Shown here: piece by piece, positions 17,657-25,710 of the stretch | How the letters are laid out: the number at the start of each line of letters is the position of its first letter | Numbering within the stretch: the first letter of the stretch is position 1 | Assembly: GCF_021287045.1 (NCBI RefSeq) | Contig: NZ_JAJTBG010000014.1 | Span: 30,343-94,342 of the forward strand | DNA: 64,000 nt | Reading direction: 5' to 3' | Source of the DNA: Oryzomicrobium sp. | GTDB taxonomy: Bacteria; Pseudomonadota; Gammaproteobacteria; Burkholderiales; Rhodocyclaceae | The notes under the pieces: generated by a model | The model's database searches: none | What the model was told of the DNA's origin: nothing | What the model saw: only the letters and a program-made list of their open reading frames with translations | Position numbers and translations under genes: made by a program

Positions 17657-19795
17657 ATGAACGCCGTTCCCCAGCCCCCACCCTCCCCCGACGAGGTCCC
17701 CCTGGCCATCGCGCCGGTGGCCGACCCATTGCAGTCCCTGACCGTGCTGCTGGTGGAGGATGATCCGGTGATCCGCGCTTCCCTGGCCCTGCCGCTGGCC
17801 AAGCGGGTCGGCGCGGTGATCGAGGCCGGCAACGGGGAAGAGGGGCTGGCCCGCTTCCGCGAGCATCGCCCCCACGTGGTCATCACCGACTTGGTGATGC
17901 CCGGCCTGGACGGCCTGGCCCTGACCCGGGCGATCAAGGCCGAAAGCCCGGCCACGCCGGTGGTGATCGCCACCGGCCATTCCGAGGCCGACGCCCTGAT
18001 CGCGGCCATCGAGATCGGCGTGGACCGCTACGTGTTGAAGCCGGTGCAGGTCGACTGCCTGCTCGGTGTGCTCGGCCCCCTGGCCTATACCGCCGCCCTC
18101 GAATCCCGCCAGAAACTGGCCGCCCAGGTGTTCGCCGCCAGCAGCGAGGCGATTCTCATCGCCGATGCCGACCTGACCGTGGTGGACGCCAACGACGCCT
18201 TCACCCGCATCAGCGGCTACGAGCGCAGCGAAGTCCTGGGCCTGCACGTGCTCGACCTGGACGGTGCCATCGAGGGCGAAGCCTTTCTCGAAGCCCTGTG
18301 GCGCACCGTGCGCGACACCGGCCACTGGCGCGGCGAACTGTGGAGCCGGCGCAAGAGCGGCGAACTGTATCCGGAATGGCGCAGCGTGGACGTGGTGCGC
18401 GACGCCGACGGCCGCATCAGCAACTACGTGGTGGCCTGGACCGACATCTCCGAGCGCAAGGAGGCCGAGGCCCGCATCCAGTACCTGGCCCACTACGACG
18501 CCCTGACCGACCTGCCCAACCGGGTGCTTTTCTCCGACCGCTTCGAGCAGGCCCTGATCCACGCCCGCCGCGCCGGCGAGACCGTGGGCGTGCTGTTCAC
18601 GGACCTGGACCGCTTCAAGCTGGTGAACGATTCCCTGGGCCACAAGGTCGGCGACCAGGTGCTCCAGGAAGCGTCGCGGCGCCTCCTGTCCTGCGTGCGC
18701 GCCGAGGACACCGTGTCCCGCCTCGGCGGCGACGAGTTCGTCATCCTCCTGCCCGCCCTGCGCACGCCTCAGGATGCCGGCCGGGTGGCGGAAAAGGTGG
18801 TGGCCGCCTTGGCCCGCCCGTTCCGCCACAAGGGCGACGACCTGTCCATTTCCGCCAGCGTGGGCATCGCCTGCTTCCCCAACGACGGCGAACTGGCCGA
18901 CACCCTGCTCACCCACGCCGACCTGGCCATGTACCGGGCCAAGAGCGTGGGGCGCAACAACTTCCAGTTCTTCAGCCCCGAGCTGGAGTCCGGCGCCCTG
19001 TCGCGCCTGTCCCTGGAGCACGACATGCGCCAGGGCCTGGAGCGGGGCGAATTCGAACTGCTCTACCAGCCCCAGGTGGACAACCCCACCGGCCGCCTGC
19101 TCGGCGTCGAGGCCCTGATCCGCTGGCACCACCCGGAGCGGGGCCTGCTGCTGCCCCGGGACTTCATCCCCCTGGCGGAGGAAAGCGGCTTCATCGTGCC
19201 CCTGTCCCTGTGGGTGCTGGCCGAGGCCGCCCGGCAGGTGTCCGTCTGGAGCGGCGCCGGGCTGCCCCCGGTGCGGGTGTCGATCAACCTGTGCGCCGCC
19301 CAGCTCAAGCAGCCGGATTTTGCCGCCAACTTCGCCCGCATCCTGGCCGAGGCCGGCGTGTCCGGCGAATACTTCGAGCTGGAATTCACCGAGCAGGTGC
19401 TGATGCAGGACGGGGAACGCAACCTGCTGGTGCTCTCCGACCTGAAGAAGCTCGGCGTCGGCATCACCCTGGACGACTTCGGCGTCGGCTATTCCAACCT
19501 CAACGTGCTGCGCCGCCTGCCGGTGGACACCCTCAAGATCGACCGTTCCCTGGTCTCCGAGGTCACCGAGAACAAGGACGACGCGGTGATCGTGGACGCC
19601 ATCATCTCCATGGCCCAGCGCATGGACCTGAAGGTGGTGGCCGAAGGGGTGGAAACCGCCGACCAGGCCGGTTTCTTCCGCGACCGGGCCTGCCAGGAAA
19701 TCCAGGGCCACTTCTTCAGCAAGCCCCTGGCCGCCGCCGACCTGCCGGGCTACCTGAACAACCTGCCCGGCGTACTGGCCCAAGTCGCCGGCTGA
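17657..19795 (+). CDS. response regulator with PAS, GGDEF and EAL domains (cyclic-di-GMP turnover)
   Basis: 712 residues. Receiver domain about 28-145 with acidic pocket EDD (34-36), phospho-acceptor Asp78 in VITDLV, Thr106 and Lys128. PAS about 155-270. GGDEF domain with intact RLGGDEF (357-361) and an inhibitory RxxD site (RAED) five residues upstream. EAL domain with EAL at 485-487, LDDFGVGYSN, LKIDRSLV and VAEGVET. Both synthesis and hydrolysis of c-di-GMP look possible, gated by phosphorylation of the receiver. No partner kinase gene is adjacent. The ATG follows a TAAAAT-containing spacer and is preceded by no strong ribosome site. Neighbouring genes give no functional hint. Confidence 0.93.
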   Translation: MNAVPQPPPSPDEVPLAIAPVADPLQSLTVLLVEDDPVIRASLALPLAKRVGAVIEAGNGEEGLARFREHRPHVVITDLVMPGLDGLALTRAIKAESPATPVVIATGHSEADALIAAIEIGVDRYVLKPVQVDCLLGVLGPLAYTAALESRQKLAAQVFAASSEAILIADADLTVVDANDAFTRISGYERSEVLGLHVLDLDGAIEGEAFLEALWRTVRDTGHWRGELWSRRKSGELYPEWRSVDVVRDADGRISNYVVAWTDISERKEAEARIQYLAHYDALTDLPNRVLFSDRFEQALIHARRAGETVGVLFTDLDRFKLVNDSLGHKVGDQVLQEASRRLLSCVRAEDTVSRLGGDEFVILLPALRTPQDAGRVAEKVVAALARPFRHKGDDLSISASVGIACFPNDGELADTLLTHADLAMYRAKSVGRNNFQFFSPELESGALSRLSLEHDMRQGLERGEFELLYQPQVDNPTGRLLGVEALIRWHHPERGLLLPRDFIPLAEESGFIVPLSLWVLAEAARQVSVWSGAGLPPVRVSINLCAAQLKQPDFAANFARILAEAGVSGEYFELEFTEQVLMQDGERNLLVLSDLKKLGVGITLDDFGVGYSNLNVLRRLPVDTLKIDRSLVSEVTENKDDAVIVDAIISMAQRMDLKVVAEGVETADQAGFFRDRACQEIQGHFFSKPLAAADLPGYLNNLPGVLAQVAG

Positions 19796-19879
19796 ACCTG
19801 CCCGGCGCCGGCGTGGTTCGTGCCGAGGCGCGCTAGGCCGTACCAATTGCAGCGGTACTGCCGACGTCGTCGGCTTTCT

Positions 19880-19899
19880 AGGCGCCCTGGCGGGCGCCT
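19880..19899 (+). terminator. possible terminator hairpin after the GGDEF-EAL gene
   Basis: Arms AGGCGCC and GGCGCCT separated by six bases, followed by a T-rich but interrupted stretch (CTGCTGCTTTCTCC). Lies in the convergent gap before the hypothetical gene on the minus strand. Weak U-run. Confidence 0.35.
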
Positions 19900-19932
19900 G
19901 CTGCTTTCTCCCCTTCTGTTCTTCCGTTCCCC

Positions 19933-20514
19933 TTACTGCGCCTGGTCCGCCGCGGCCTCCGGCGCCGTGCTGCCTTGCTGGCGCGGTGCGGCTGCTTGTT
20001 CGCGCCGTTCCATCTCGGCTAGGAAGTCCCGGGCGACCGGGTTGTTCCCGGCGTCGGCGGCCAGGGTCCGAAGCACCTGGGGCATCCATTTCGGGCGCAG
20101 CTCCTCCCGGGCTGTGGCGTAGTCCAGGGTGTCCATGCGGTTGCCGTCGCGGATCACGTAGCGCCTGCCGAAGAGGGGAAAGAAGCGCTCGCCGGTGCTG
20201 AAGATCTTGTGCTCCGGCTTGTCCGGGCAATTTTCCGTGGTGAGGATCAGGGCGTAGCCCACGGGCTTGTCCGGCGCCGGGGGCTGGACCACGCCGGTGA
20301 TGGGCTGCACCTCTTCCCAGTCCCGGGCGAACTCGACCATCACCCCGTCGTAGAGGCAGTGGTCGGCCCACAGCGGCGCCTGCTGCTTCATTCGCACCGC
20401 GTAGACCCGCACGCCCTCCTGGAACGGGATGTCGCTGGTGGCATTGGCGACGATGGTCAGGCTCTGGGCGGCGACGGTGGCGCCGAGGTACAGGACGTTG
20501 AGGAGTTCGAACAA
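19933..20514 (-). CDS. hypothetical protein with hydrophobic N-terminus
   Basis: About 193 residues; family not recognised. The start proposed here is TTG 20514 (reads FELLNVLYLGATVAAQSLT after Met), because AGGA lies 7 bp upstream and codon use becomes protein-like only from here. The frame stays open to 21009, but that part encodes a Pro/Ser-rich translation of GC-rich non-coding DNA. The N-terminal hydrophobic stretch could be a signal peptide or anchor without basic residues. The body holds ADHCLYDGVMVEFARDW, KPVGYALILTTENCPD and a charged Gln/Ala-rich end. It is convergent with the GGDEF-EAL gene. Start and function are both uncertain; the next ATG inside would remove the hydrophobic part. 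Confidence 0.55.
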   Translation of the reverse strand: MFELLNVLYLGATVAAQSLTIVANATSDIPFQEGVRVYAVRMKQQAPLWADHCLYDGVMVEFARDWEEVQPITGVVQPPAPDKPVGYALILTTENCPDKPEHKIFSTGERFFPLFGRRYVIRDGNRMDTLDYATAREELRPKWMPQVLRTLAADAGNNPVARDFLAEMERREQAAAPRQQGSTAPEAAADQAQ

Positions 20515-20659
20515 GGCGGTTTCCTGGGGTGGGAAATTGCCCCCATTCCGGCCGTGCGCGGGAATGGCGGTGCGGGAGTGGCAGGGAGGCAGGGGGGAGG
20601 GCGGGCGCAGTGCCGATCCGAACACTTCCCCATGGCCCCACGACGGCGGCGCATTGTAC

Positions 20660-20687
20660 AAACCCCGCGCCCCTATTGGGTTTCCGG
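20660..20687 (+). repeat. dispersed hairpin repeat, copy c
   Basis: Reads AAACCCCGCGCCCCTATTGG followed by GTTTCCGG. AAACCC and GGGTTT form the arms. The core differs from the consensus GCGCCAGT at two bases (AG to CC). Confidence 0.5.
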
Positions 20688-20908
20688 ATAGGGGGCGTGG
20701 AATGCCGCGCCACGCGCCGATCTCCGGCCAGGGGTGCCGGAATGCGAGGATTGGTGCCGCTTTGCGGGGAGTTGCCCTGAGTGTCGGGAAAGCGGGAAGG
20801 CTTGGGGATGACGCCGCCGGACGGCGGAGCGCCCCGCTGGTCATGCCGCGCCTCGGCCAGAAGAGACAGAGGCGGCGCCGGCACTCAATGTCCGGTGCAG
20901 GCAACGGT

Positions 20909-20968
20909 GAGGCGGGAAGCAGGAAGCAGGAAGGAAAGCGGGAGGCGGGAGGCGGGAGGCGGGACGCG
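20909..20968. repeat. purine-rich short tandem repeat (GGCGGGA units)
   Basis: An all-purine-like stretch with four successive GGCGGGA units near 20943-20964 and related AGGAAGC units before it. Low-complexity DNA in the intergenic region upstream of the cobalamin adenosyltransferase stop codon. Confidence 0.6.
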
Positions 20969-21085
20969 GAAGTATTCGAGGGGCCCACATGACCTCCATC
21001 CAGGGGCACAGCGGGCGTTTCCCGGCGACGCCTCGGGCAGGGAAAATCGGGCGCCGTGCCGCCAGCGAACGGCGCCCAGGGAGCG

Positions 21086-21655
21086 TCAGCCCTGATGCCC
21101 CCGGTTGTGGCGCCACAGCACGTCGCTGCCGCCGGCTTCCTTGTTCAGGCTGCGGCCGAGGATGAAGAGCAGGTCGGAGAGACGGTTCAGGTACTGGCGG
21201 GCCTGGTCGGACACCGCTTCGTGGTGGGCCAGGCGGACCACGCTGCGCTCGGCGCGGCGGCACACGGTGCGGGCCAGGTGGGCGTGGGCGGCGGCCAGGG
21301 TGCCGCCGGGCAGGATGAATTCCTTGAGCGGGGTGAGGCTGGCGTTGAACTCCTCGGCCCAGGCTTCGAGCTGGGCCACCTGCTCGGTCTTCACGGCGGT
21401 GGCGCCGGGGATGCACAGCTCGCCGCCCAGGTCGAACAGGTCGTGCTGGACCACCGACAGCACTTCTTGCACCCGGGCCTCGATGGCGGCGGGCAGGGCG
21501 CTGGCGCGCAGCACGCCAACCAGGGAATTGAGCTCGTCCACCTCGCCCAGGGCGTCGATGCGCGGGCTGTCCTTGTCCACCCGGGAGCCATCGCCCAGGC
21601 CGGTGGTGCCGGCATCGCCGGTGCGGGTGACGATTTTCGAAAGACGGTTGCCCAT
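21086..21655 (-). CDS. PduO-type cob(I)alamin adenosyltransferase
   Basis: Transfers the adenosyl group of ATP to cob(I)alamin, giving coenzyme B12. 189 residues, normal for the PduO/MMAB family. The N-terminal ATP motif TRTGDAGTTGLGDGSR and the signature RTVCRRAERSVV are present, with ELNSLVGVLRA between. The start ATG 21655 gives MGNRLSKIVTRTGD. It is divergent from the hydroxypyruvate isomerase gene. No B12-dependent enzyme or cobalamin riboswitch was seen nearby, so its customers lie elsewhere. Confidence 0.93.
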   Translation of the reverse strand: MGNRLSKIVTRTGDAGTTGLGDGSRVDKDSPRIDALGEVDELNSLVGVLRASALPAAIEARVQEVLSVVQHDLFDLGGELCIPGATAVKTEQVAQLEAWAEEFNASLTPLKEFILPGGTLAAAHAHLARTVCRRAERSVVRLAHHEAVSDQARQYLNRLSDLLFILGRSLNKEAGGSDVLWRHNRGHQG

Positions 21656-21792
21656 GATCTAATCCTGACCTTCGTTGATGGTTGACGAAAACACTCGGGA
21701 TTATAGCGACTCGCGCCGCCCGGTGCCGCCCGCGGCTGTTGCCGTGCCGGCCGGGGGCGGCGCGGCCGCCCGCTCAGACCACGCCAGCCGCC

Positions 21793-22635
21793 ATGCTCAA
21801 GTTCGCCGCCAACCTGACCTTCCTGTTCGCCGACCGGCCCTTTCTCGACCGTTTCGCCGCCGCCGCCCAAGCGGGTTTTGCCGGGGTCGAGTACCTGTTC
21901 CCCTACGACGTCGCCGCCGAGGAAATCCGTGCCCGGCTGACGGCCCACGATCTCACCCAGGCCCTCTTCAACCTGCCCGCCGGCGACTGGGCCGGCGGCG
22001 AGCGGGGCCTGGCGGCCCTGCCCGGGCGGGAGGCGGATTTTCGCGCCGGCCTGGACCTGGCCCGGCGCTACGCCGCAGCCCTCGGCTGCACCCGGCTCCA
22101 CGCCATGGCCGGCATTCCTCCGGCCGGCGCCGATCCGGCGGCGGTGCGCGCCACCTACCTGGCCAACATCCGCCACGCCGCCCGCGTCCTGGCGGCGGAC
22201 GGCATCACCCTGATGATCGAGCCGATCAACAGCCGCATCGACATGCCCGGCTACTGGCTCGACTCGCCCCGGGCCGCCTTCGCCCTGCTCGACGCGATCG
22301 GCGAGGCCAACGTCCGCGTCCAGTACGACCTGTACCACGCCCAGATCATGGAGGGCGACCTGGCCCGCACGCTGGAATATGGCCTGGCCCGCACCCTGGA
22401 ATACGGCCTGGCCGGCGCCGCGCCGCGCATCGGCCACCTGCAAGTGGCCGACAACCCGGGCCGGGGCGAGCCGGGCAGCGGCGAGATCGCCTATCCCTTC
22501 CTCTTCGCCACCCTGGAGCGCCTCGGTTACAACGGCTGGATCGGCTGCGAATACAAGCCGGCTGCCAGCACCGAGGCCGGCCTGGGCTGGTTCGCCCCCT
22601 ACCGCCGTCGGGATCGACCGCCGCTGCCGGCGTAA
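21793..22635 (+). CDS. hyi: hydroxypyruvate isomerase
   Basis: Interconverts hydroxypyruvate and tartronate semialdehyde; TIM-barrel of the xylose-isomerase-like family, 280 residues. N-terminus MLKFAANLTFLFADRPFLDR and motifs GFAGVEYLFPYD, LMIEPINSRIDMPGYWL, QYDLYHAQIMEGDL and GHLQVADNPGRGEPGSGEI are diagnostic. The open frame extends upstream to 21682, but ATG 21793 is chosen because the family starts at MLKFAANL. There is an internal 24-bp tandem duplication (LARTLEYG twice, 22360-22407). Glyoxylate carboligase and tartronate semialdehyde reductase, its usual partners, are not in the window. Glycerate kinase follows after 106 bp. Confidence 0.93.
   Translation: MLKFAANLTFLFADRPFLDRFAAAAQAGFAGVEYLFPYDVAAEEIRARLTAHDLTQALFNLPAGDWAGGERGLAALPGREADFRAGLDLARRYAAALGCTRLHAMAGIPPAGADPAAVRATYLANIRHAARVLAADGITLMIEPINSRIDMPGYWLDSPRAAFALLDAIGEANVRVQYDLYHAQIMEGDLARTLEYGLARTLEYGLAGAAPRIGHLQVADNPGRGEPGSGEIAYPFLFATLERLGYNGWIGCEYKPAASTEAGLGWFAPYRRRDRPPLPA
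22360..22407 (+). repeat. in-frame 24-bp tandem duplication inside hyi
   Basis: Two copies of a 24-bp unit coding LARTLEYG (22360-22383 and 22384-22407), differing at two synonymous positions. The reading frame is kept. Confidence 0.9.
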
Positions 22636-22741
22636 AGGCGGCGCAGATGAGTGAAGGGGATGGATGAATTCCCCGCACGTTCCGCCCTCCAACCGGATGC
22701 CTCCCGGCGCCGCCACCGACCCGATTTTCCGGAGCCTTGCC

Positions 22742-24055
22742 ATGACCTCTCCCCGCGACTTGCTGCGCGAGCTGTTCGACGCCGCCGTGGCCGCCGCCGA
22801 CCCGGCGGTGGTGCTGCCGCCCTTCCTCGATCGCTTCCTGCCCGATCCCACCGCCCTGGCCCACGCCTCGGGGCGGCTGGTGGTGGTGGGCGCGGGCAAG
22901 GCCGCCGCCGCCATGGCCGCCGCCGTCGAAGCCTGGGCGGAAAAGCACTGGCACGGCGATCTGTCCGGCCTCTCCGGCATGGTGGTGACCCGCTACGGCC
23001 ACGGCGCGCCGACCCGCCGCATCCGCGTGGTGGAAGCCGCCCACCCGGTGCCGGACGCCGCCGGCGAAGCCGCCGCCGCCGAGATGCTGGCCCTGGTGCG
23101 GACCCTCACCCCGAACGACCGGCTGCTGGTGCTGCTTTCCGGCGGCGGTTCGGCCCTGCTGGCGGCGCCCCTGCCGGGCATCGACCTGGCCACCAAGCGG
23201 GCCCTCACCAAGGAACTGCTCGCCTGCGGCGCCGCCATCGACGAGATCAACTGCGTGCGCAAGCACCTTTCGGCGGTCAAGGGCGGCCGGCTGGCCGCCG
23301 CATCGCTGGCGCCGGGGCTGACCCTGGCCATTTCCGACGTGGTCGGCGACGACCCCTCGGTGATCGCCTCCGGCCCCACGGTGCCGGACCCCTCCACCTG
23401 CGCCGATGCCCTGGCCATCCTGTGCCGCTACGAGATCGACGTGCCCGACGCGGTGCGCGCCCTGCTCGAATCCGGCGAGGGCGAGTCGGAGTCAGTCAAG
23501 CCCGGCGACCCCCGCCTGGCCCGCCACGACTACCACCTGGTGGCGGCGCCCATGCTGAGTCTGCACGCCGCCGCCAACGTGGCCCGGGCCGCCGGGGTCA
23601 CGCCGCTGATCCTGGGCGACGCCATTGCCGGCGAATCCCGGGAGGTGGCCCGGGCCTTCGCCGGCCTGGCCGTCTCCAGCCGTCTGCACGGCCTGCCGGC
23701 CCAGCCGCCCTGCGTGCTGCTGTCCGGCGGCGAGACCACCGTCACCCTCAAGAATCCCAACGGACGGGGCGGGCGCAATACCGAGTTCCTGCTCGGCCTG
23801 GCCCTGGCCCTGCAAGGCGCCGAGGGCATCTGGGCCCTGGCCGGCGATACGGACGGCATCGACGGTTCCGAGGACAACGCCGGCGCCGTCGTCACCCCGG
23901 ACACCCTGGCCCGTGCCCGGGACCGGGGCGTGGACGCCCTGGTCAAGCAGGACGAAAACGACGCCTGGGGCTTCTTCCACGAAACCGGCGACCTGCTCGT
24001 CACCGGCCCGACCCGTACCAACGTCAACGACTTCCGCGCCATCCTGGTGCTCTGA
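22742..24055 (+). CDS. glycerate 2-kinase, GckA/TtuD (MOFRL) type
   Basis: Phosphorylates D-glycerate to 2-phosphoglycerate, linking glyoxylate/hydroxypyruvate carbon to glycolysis. 437 residues with an N-terminal DUF4147 domain (VVVGAGKAAAAMAAAVEAWA, LLSGGGSALLAAPLPGID, KHLSAVKGGRLA, SDVVGDDPSVIASGPT) and a C-terminal MOFRL domain (LLSGGETTVTL, GRGGRNTEFLLGLAL, DTDGIDGSEDNAGA). ATG 22742 is preferred over an in-frame ATG at 22664, because GGAG sits 7 bp upstream and MTSPRDLLRELFDAA matches the usual family start. Same direction as hyi; probably one unit. Confidence 0.92.
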   Translation: MTSPRDLLRELFDAAVAAADPAVVLPPFLDRFLPDPTALAHASGRLVVVGAGKAAAAMAAAVEAWAEKHWHGDLSGLSGMVVTRYGHGAPTRRIRVVEAAHPVPDAAGEAAAAEMLALVRTLTPNDRLLVLLSGGGSALLAAPLPGIDLATKRALTKELLACGAAIDEINCVRKHLSAVKGGRLAAASLAPGLTLAISDVVGDDPSVIASGPTVPDPSTCADALAILCRYEIDVPDAVRALLESGEGESESVKPGDPRLARHDYHLVAAPMLSLHAAANVARAAGVTPLILGDAIAGESREVARAFAGLAVSSRLHGLPAQPPCVLLSGGETTVTLKNPNGRGGRNTEFLLGLALALQGAEGIWALAGDTDGIDGSEDNAGAVVTPDTLARARDRGVDALVKQDENDAWGFFHETGDLLVTGPTRTNVNDFRAILVL

Positions 24056-24179
24056 CCTGGGCTGGCCGGGGCGCGCCTGAAGGCGTCTGGACGTATCAGG
24101 GAATGCCTAGACGCGCTCGGACTGATCTGGCCTCGACGCGTCACGGCCGGCGGGCGGCATCGGCCGTGCCGGCCGGGCC

Positions 24180-24202
24180 ATGTATTAATAAAATTAATAC
24201 AT
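24180..24202. promoter_or_regulatory. AT-rich perfect inverted repeat, possible operator
   Basis: Arms ATGTATTAAT (24180-24189) and ATTAATACAT (24193-24202) separated by AAA. Perfect 10-bp arms in a GC-rich genome. It lies 7 bp upstream of the small ATG frame at 24210. It could be an operator or a promoter-overlapping regulator site; no cognate protein is apparent. Confidence 0.5.
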
Positions 24203-24209
24203 CGGGCCG

Positions 24210-24374
24210 ATGAAAAAAAAAGGTCCGCGCCAGTATTGGACCTTGGCGATCTTGCTGCTGCAATACATGAAGAAAATTCAAGTATCGCCAGCGGCGTCCC
24301 GGTGCGCGGCCACCTGCTGCGGCCGCTCGCTTTGCGTTACCTCAAACGCTACGGCGGCACCTGAATTATCATGA
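24210..24374 (+). other. possible small ORF with A9 slippery tract, or gene remnant
   Basis: ATG followed by nine A gives a 54-codon frame beginning MKKKGPRQYWTLAILLLQYM, then a Cys/Ala-rich tail. If one A is added, as in transcriptional slippage or a past indel, the frame instead reads to a stop at 24362-24364. The second product looks more protein-like, with DLGDLAAAIHEENSS and RGHLLRPLALRYLKRYGGT. No good ribosome site is present. I do not recognise either product; it may be chance or a decayed gene. Confidence 0.2.
24222..24242 (+). repeat. dispersed hairpin repeat, copy d (divergent)
   Basis: Shares the 16-mer TCCGCGCCAGTATTGG with copy b (read on the minus strand near 30671). Its arms are changed together: GGTCC pairs with GGACC around the same GCGCCAGTATT loop, so the hairpin is kept while the arm sequence differs. 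Confidence 0.4.
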
Positions 24375-24421
24375 TTTCCTAATGTAATGATTTTCCCGGC
24401 CCGGCCGGGACGAGGTGGAGC

Positions 24422-25513
24422 ATGGACTGGTGGGGATTGCTGGAAACCCTGGGCGAGCGCCCGGTGGCCGTGGCCGGGGGCGCCTGCATCGGGGTGCTGT
24501 TCGGCGCTCTGGCCCAGCGGTCCCGCTTCTGCCTGCGCGCCGCCACCGTGGCGGTGGCCCGGGGCGAATGGCTGGCGCCGGGCAGCGAGGGCGCGCGCCG
24601 GGTGGCGGTGTGGCTGCTCACCTTCGCCACCGCCGTGGTGGCCGCCCAGGCCCTGATCCTGGCCGGCTGGCTCGACGTCTCCGGCGCGCGCCAGCTGGCC
24701 GCCCGGGGCAGCCTGTCCGGCGCCCTGATCGGCGGGCTGCTGTTCGGCGCCGGCATGATCCTGGCCCGGGGCTGCGCCAGCCGCCAGCTGGTGGTGGCCG
24801 CCACCGGCAACCTGCGCGCCCTGCTCACCGGCCTGGTCTTCGCCGTGGCCGCCCAGGCCTCCCTGTCCGGCCTCCTGGCTCCCCTGCGCAACGCCCTGGC
24901 CGGCTGGTGGACCGTGGACGGCGGCGCCCGGGACCTGCTCGCCCTGGCCTCCCTGGGCCACGGCGGCGGCCTGGCGGTGGGGCTGTTGTGGCTGGGCACC
25001 GCCGGGGTGGCGCTGCGCCGCGCCCGGCTGTCCGTGCCGATGAGCCTGGCGGCGGTGGGGGTGGGGGCGGTGGTGGCCGCCGCCTGGTGGTTCACCGCCA
25101 CCCTGGCCGGCCAGAGCTTCGAACCCCTGCCGGTGCAGAGCCTGTCGTTCACCGGCCCCTCGGCGGACATGCTGATGCAGGTGCTGGCCCCCCTGACCAA
25201 GCCCCTGGGCTTCGACACCGGGCTGGTGCCCGGGGTGGTGCTGGGCGCCTTCCTGGCCGCCTGGCGCGGCGGCGAACTCAAGCTCGAAGGCTTCCAGGGC
25301 GGCGAGATGATGCGCCGCTACATCGCCGGGGCGGTGCTGATGGGCTTCGGCGGTATGCTCGCCGGCGGCTGCGCCGTGGGGGCGGGTATCTCCGGCGCGG
25401 CCATCTTCGCCCTCACGTCCTGGCTCACCCTGGTGGCCATGTGGCTCGGCGCGGTGTTGGCCGACTACTGGATCGACCAGCCCCGGGGGCGCCTGGCGCC
25501 CCAGGCCGGCTGA
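24422..25513 (+). CDS. YeeE/YedE family sulfur-compound transporter (TsuA-like)
   Basis: 363 residues, about nine membrane helices. The family takes up thiosulfate or related sulfur species; in TsuA the path is lined by Cys. Two GC-containing motifs typical of the family are visible: GAGMILARGCASRQLVV and FGGMLAGGCAVGAGISG. An N-terminal QRSRFCLRAA also matches. No TusA/TsuB-type sulfur carrier gene is adjacent, although the family is often encoded beside one. It sits between the glycerate kinase and the glycolate regulator without an obvious metabolic link. The start ATG 24422 gives MDWWGLLETLGERPV; the upstream GAGGTGGAG is a good ribosome site. Confidence 0.87.
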   Translation: MDWWGLLETLGERPVAVAGGACIGVLFGALAQRSRFCLRAATVAVARGEWLAPGSEGARRVAVWLLTFATAVVAAQALILAGWLDVSGARQLAARGSLSGALIGGLLFGAGMILARGCASRQLVVAATGNLRALLTGLVFAVAAQASLSGLLAPLRNALAGWWTVDGGARDLLALASLGHGGGLAVGLLWLGTAGVALRRARLSVPMSLAAVGVGAVVAAAWWFTATLAGQSFEPLPVQSLSFTGPSADMLMQVLAPLTKPLGFDTGLVPGVVLGAFLAAWRGGELKLEGFQGGEMMRRYIAGAVLMGFGGMLAGGCAVGAGISGAAIFALTSWLTLVAMWLGAVLADYWIDQPRGRLAPQAG

Positions 25514-25652
25514 TCCGGCGCCGCTCATGATGTAGCTCCCGCACCCCAGCGGTTGGGTTGCTGCGGTTGCGCCGGTCCCCGGTGGGCCCGTGGGGCGGCT
25601 GGGGCTGCCCATCCGTGGCCGGGCGCGGGGCTTGGCCCTGGCCTTTTTGGTG

Positions 25653-25708
25653 TTTACGTAATCGTAAGTACGTGCTGAAATGAGCAACTTGTCAGACAAG
25701 TTGCTCAT
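25653..25708 (+). promoter_or_regulatory. operator/promoter of the GlcC-like gene: 29-bp perfect palindrome
   Basis: Arms ATGAGCAACTTGTC (25680-25693) and GACAAGTTGCTCAT (25695-25708) around a single A. The core TTGTCAGACAA fits the TNGTNNNACNA half-site pattern known for FadR-subfamily GntR regulators. A candidate promoter (TTTACG, 17 bp, TGAAAT, ending about 25681) would put the transcription start inside the palindrome. The palindrome ends two bases before the ATG, so no ribosome site is free of it. Autoregulation is the simplest reading. Confidence 0.7.
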
Positions 25709-25710
25709 CC

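Larger units (their letters stand above)
20515..21085. other. intergenic region with repeat copy and purine-rich tandem repeat
   Basis: 571 bp without a convincing gene. It holds one copy of the dispersed hairpin repeat (20660-20687), a minus-strand TACAAT that could be a -10 for the hypothetical gene (20653-20658), and a purine-rich low-complexity stretch with GGCGGGA-type units (20909-20968). Open frames crossing it have no protein-like composition. Confidence 0.6.
24056..24421. other. intergenic region with AT-rich palindrome, repeat copy and small frames
   Basis: 366 bp between glycerate kinase and yeeE. It is distinctly more AT-rich than its flanks from 24180 on. Contents: a perfect AT-rich inverted repeat (24180-24202), a small ATG frame with a nine-A tract (24210-24374), one copy of the dispersed repeat (24222-24242), and a second AT-rich patch (24365-24395) that may be the yeeE promoter. 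Confidence 0.6.

Noticed and set aside
18321-18340. Another copy of the ACTGGCGCGG repeat core inside the GGDEF-EAL gene
   Set aside because: Only the core matches; the arms are absent and the residues belong to the conserved PAS domain.
21086-21792. Cobalamin riboswitch near the cob(I)alamin adenosyltransferase gene
   Set aside because: The short divergent leader has no room for one and no B12-box-like sequence was seen.
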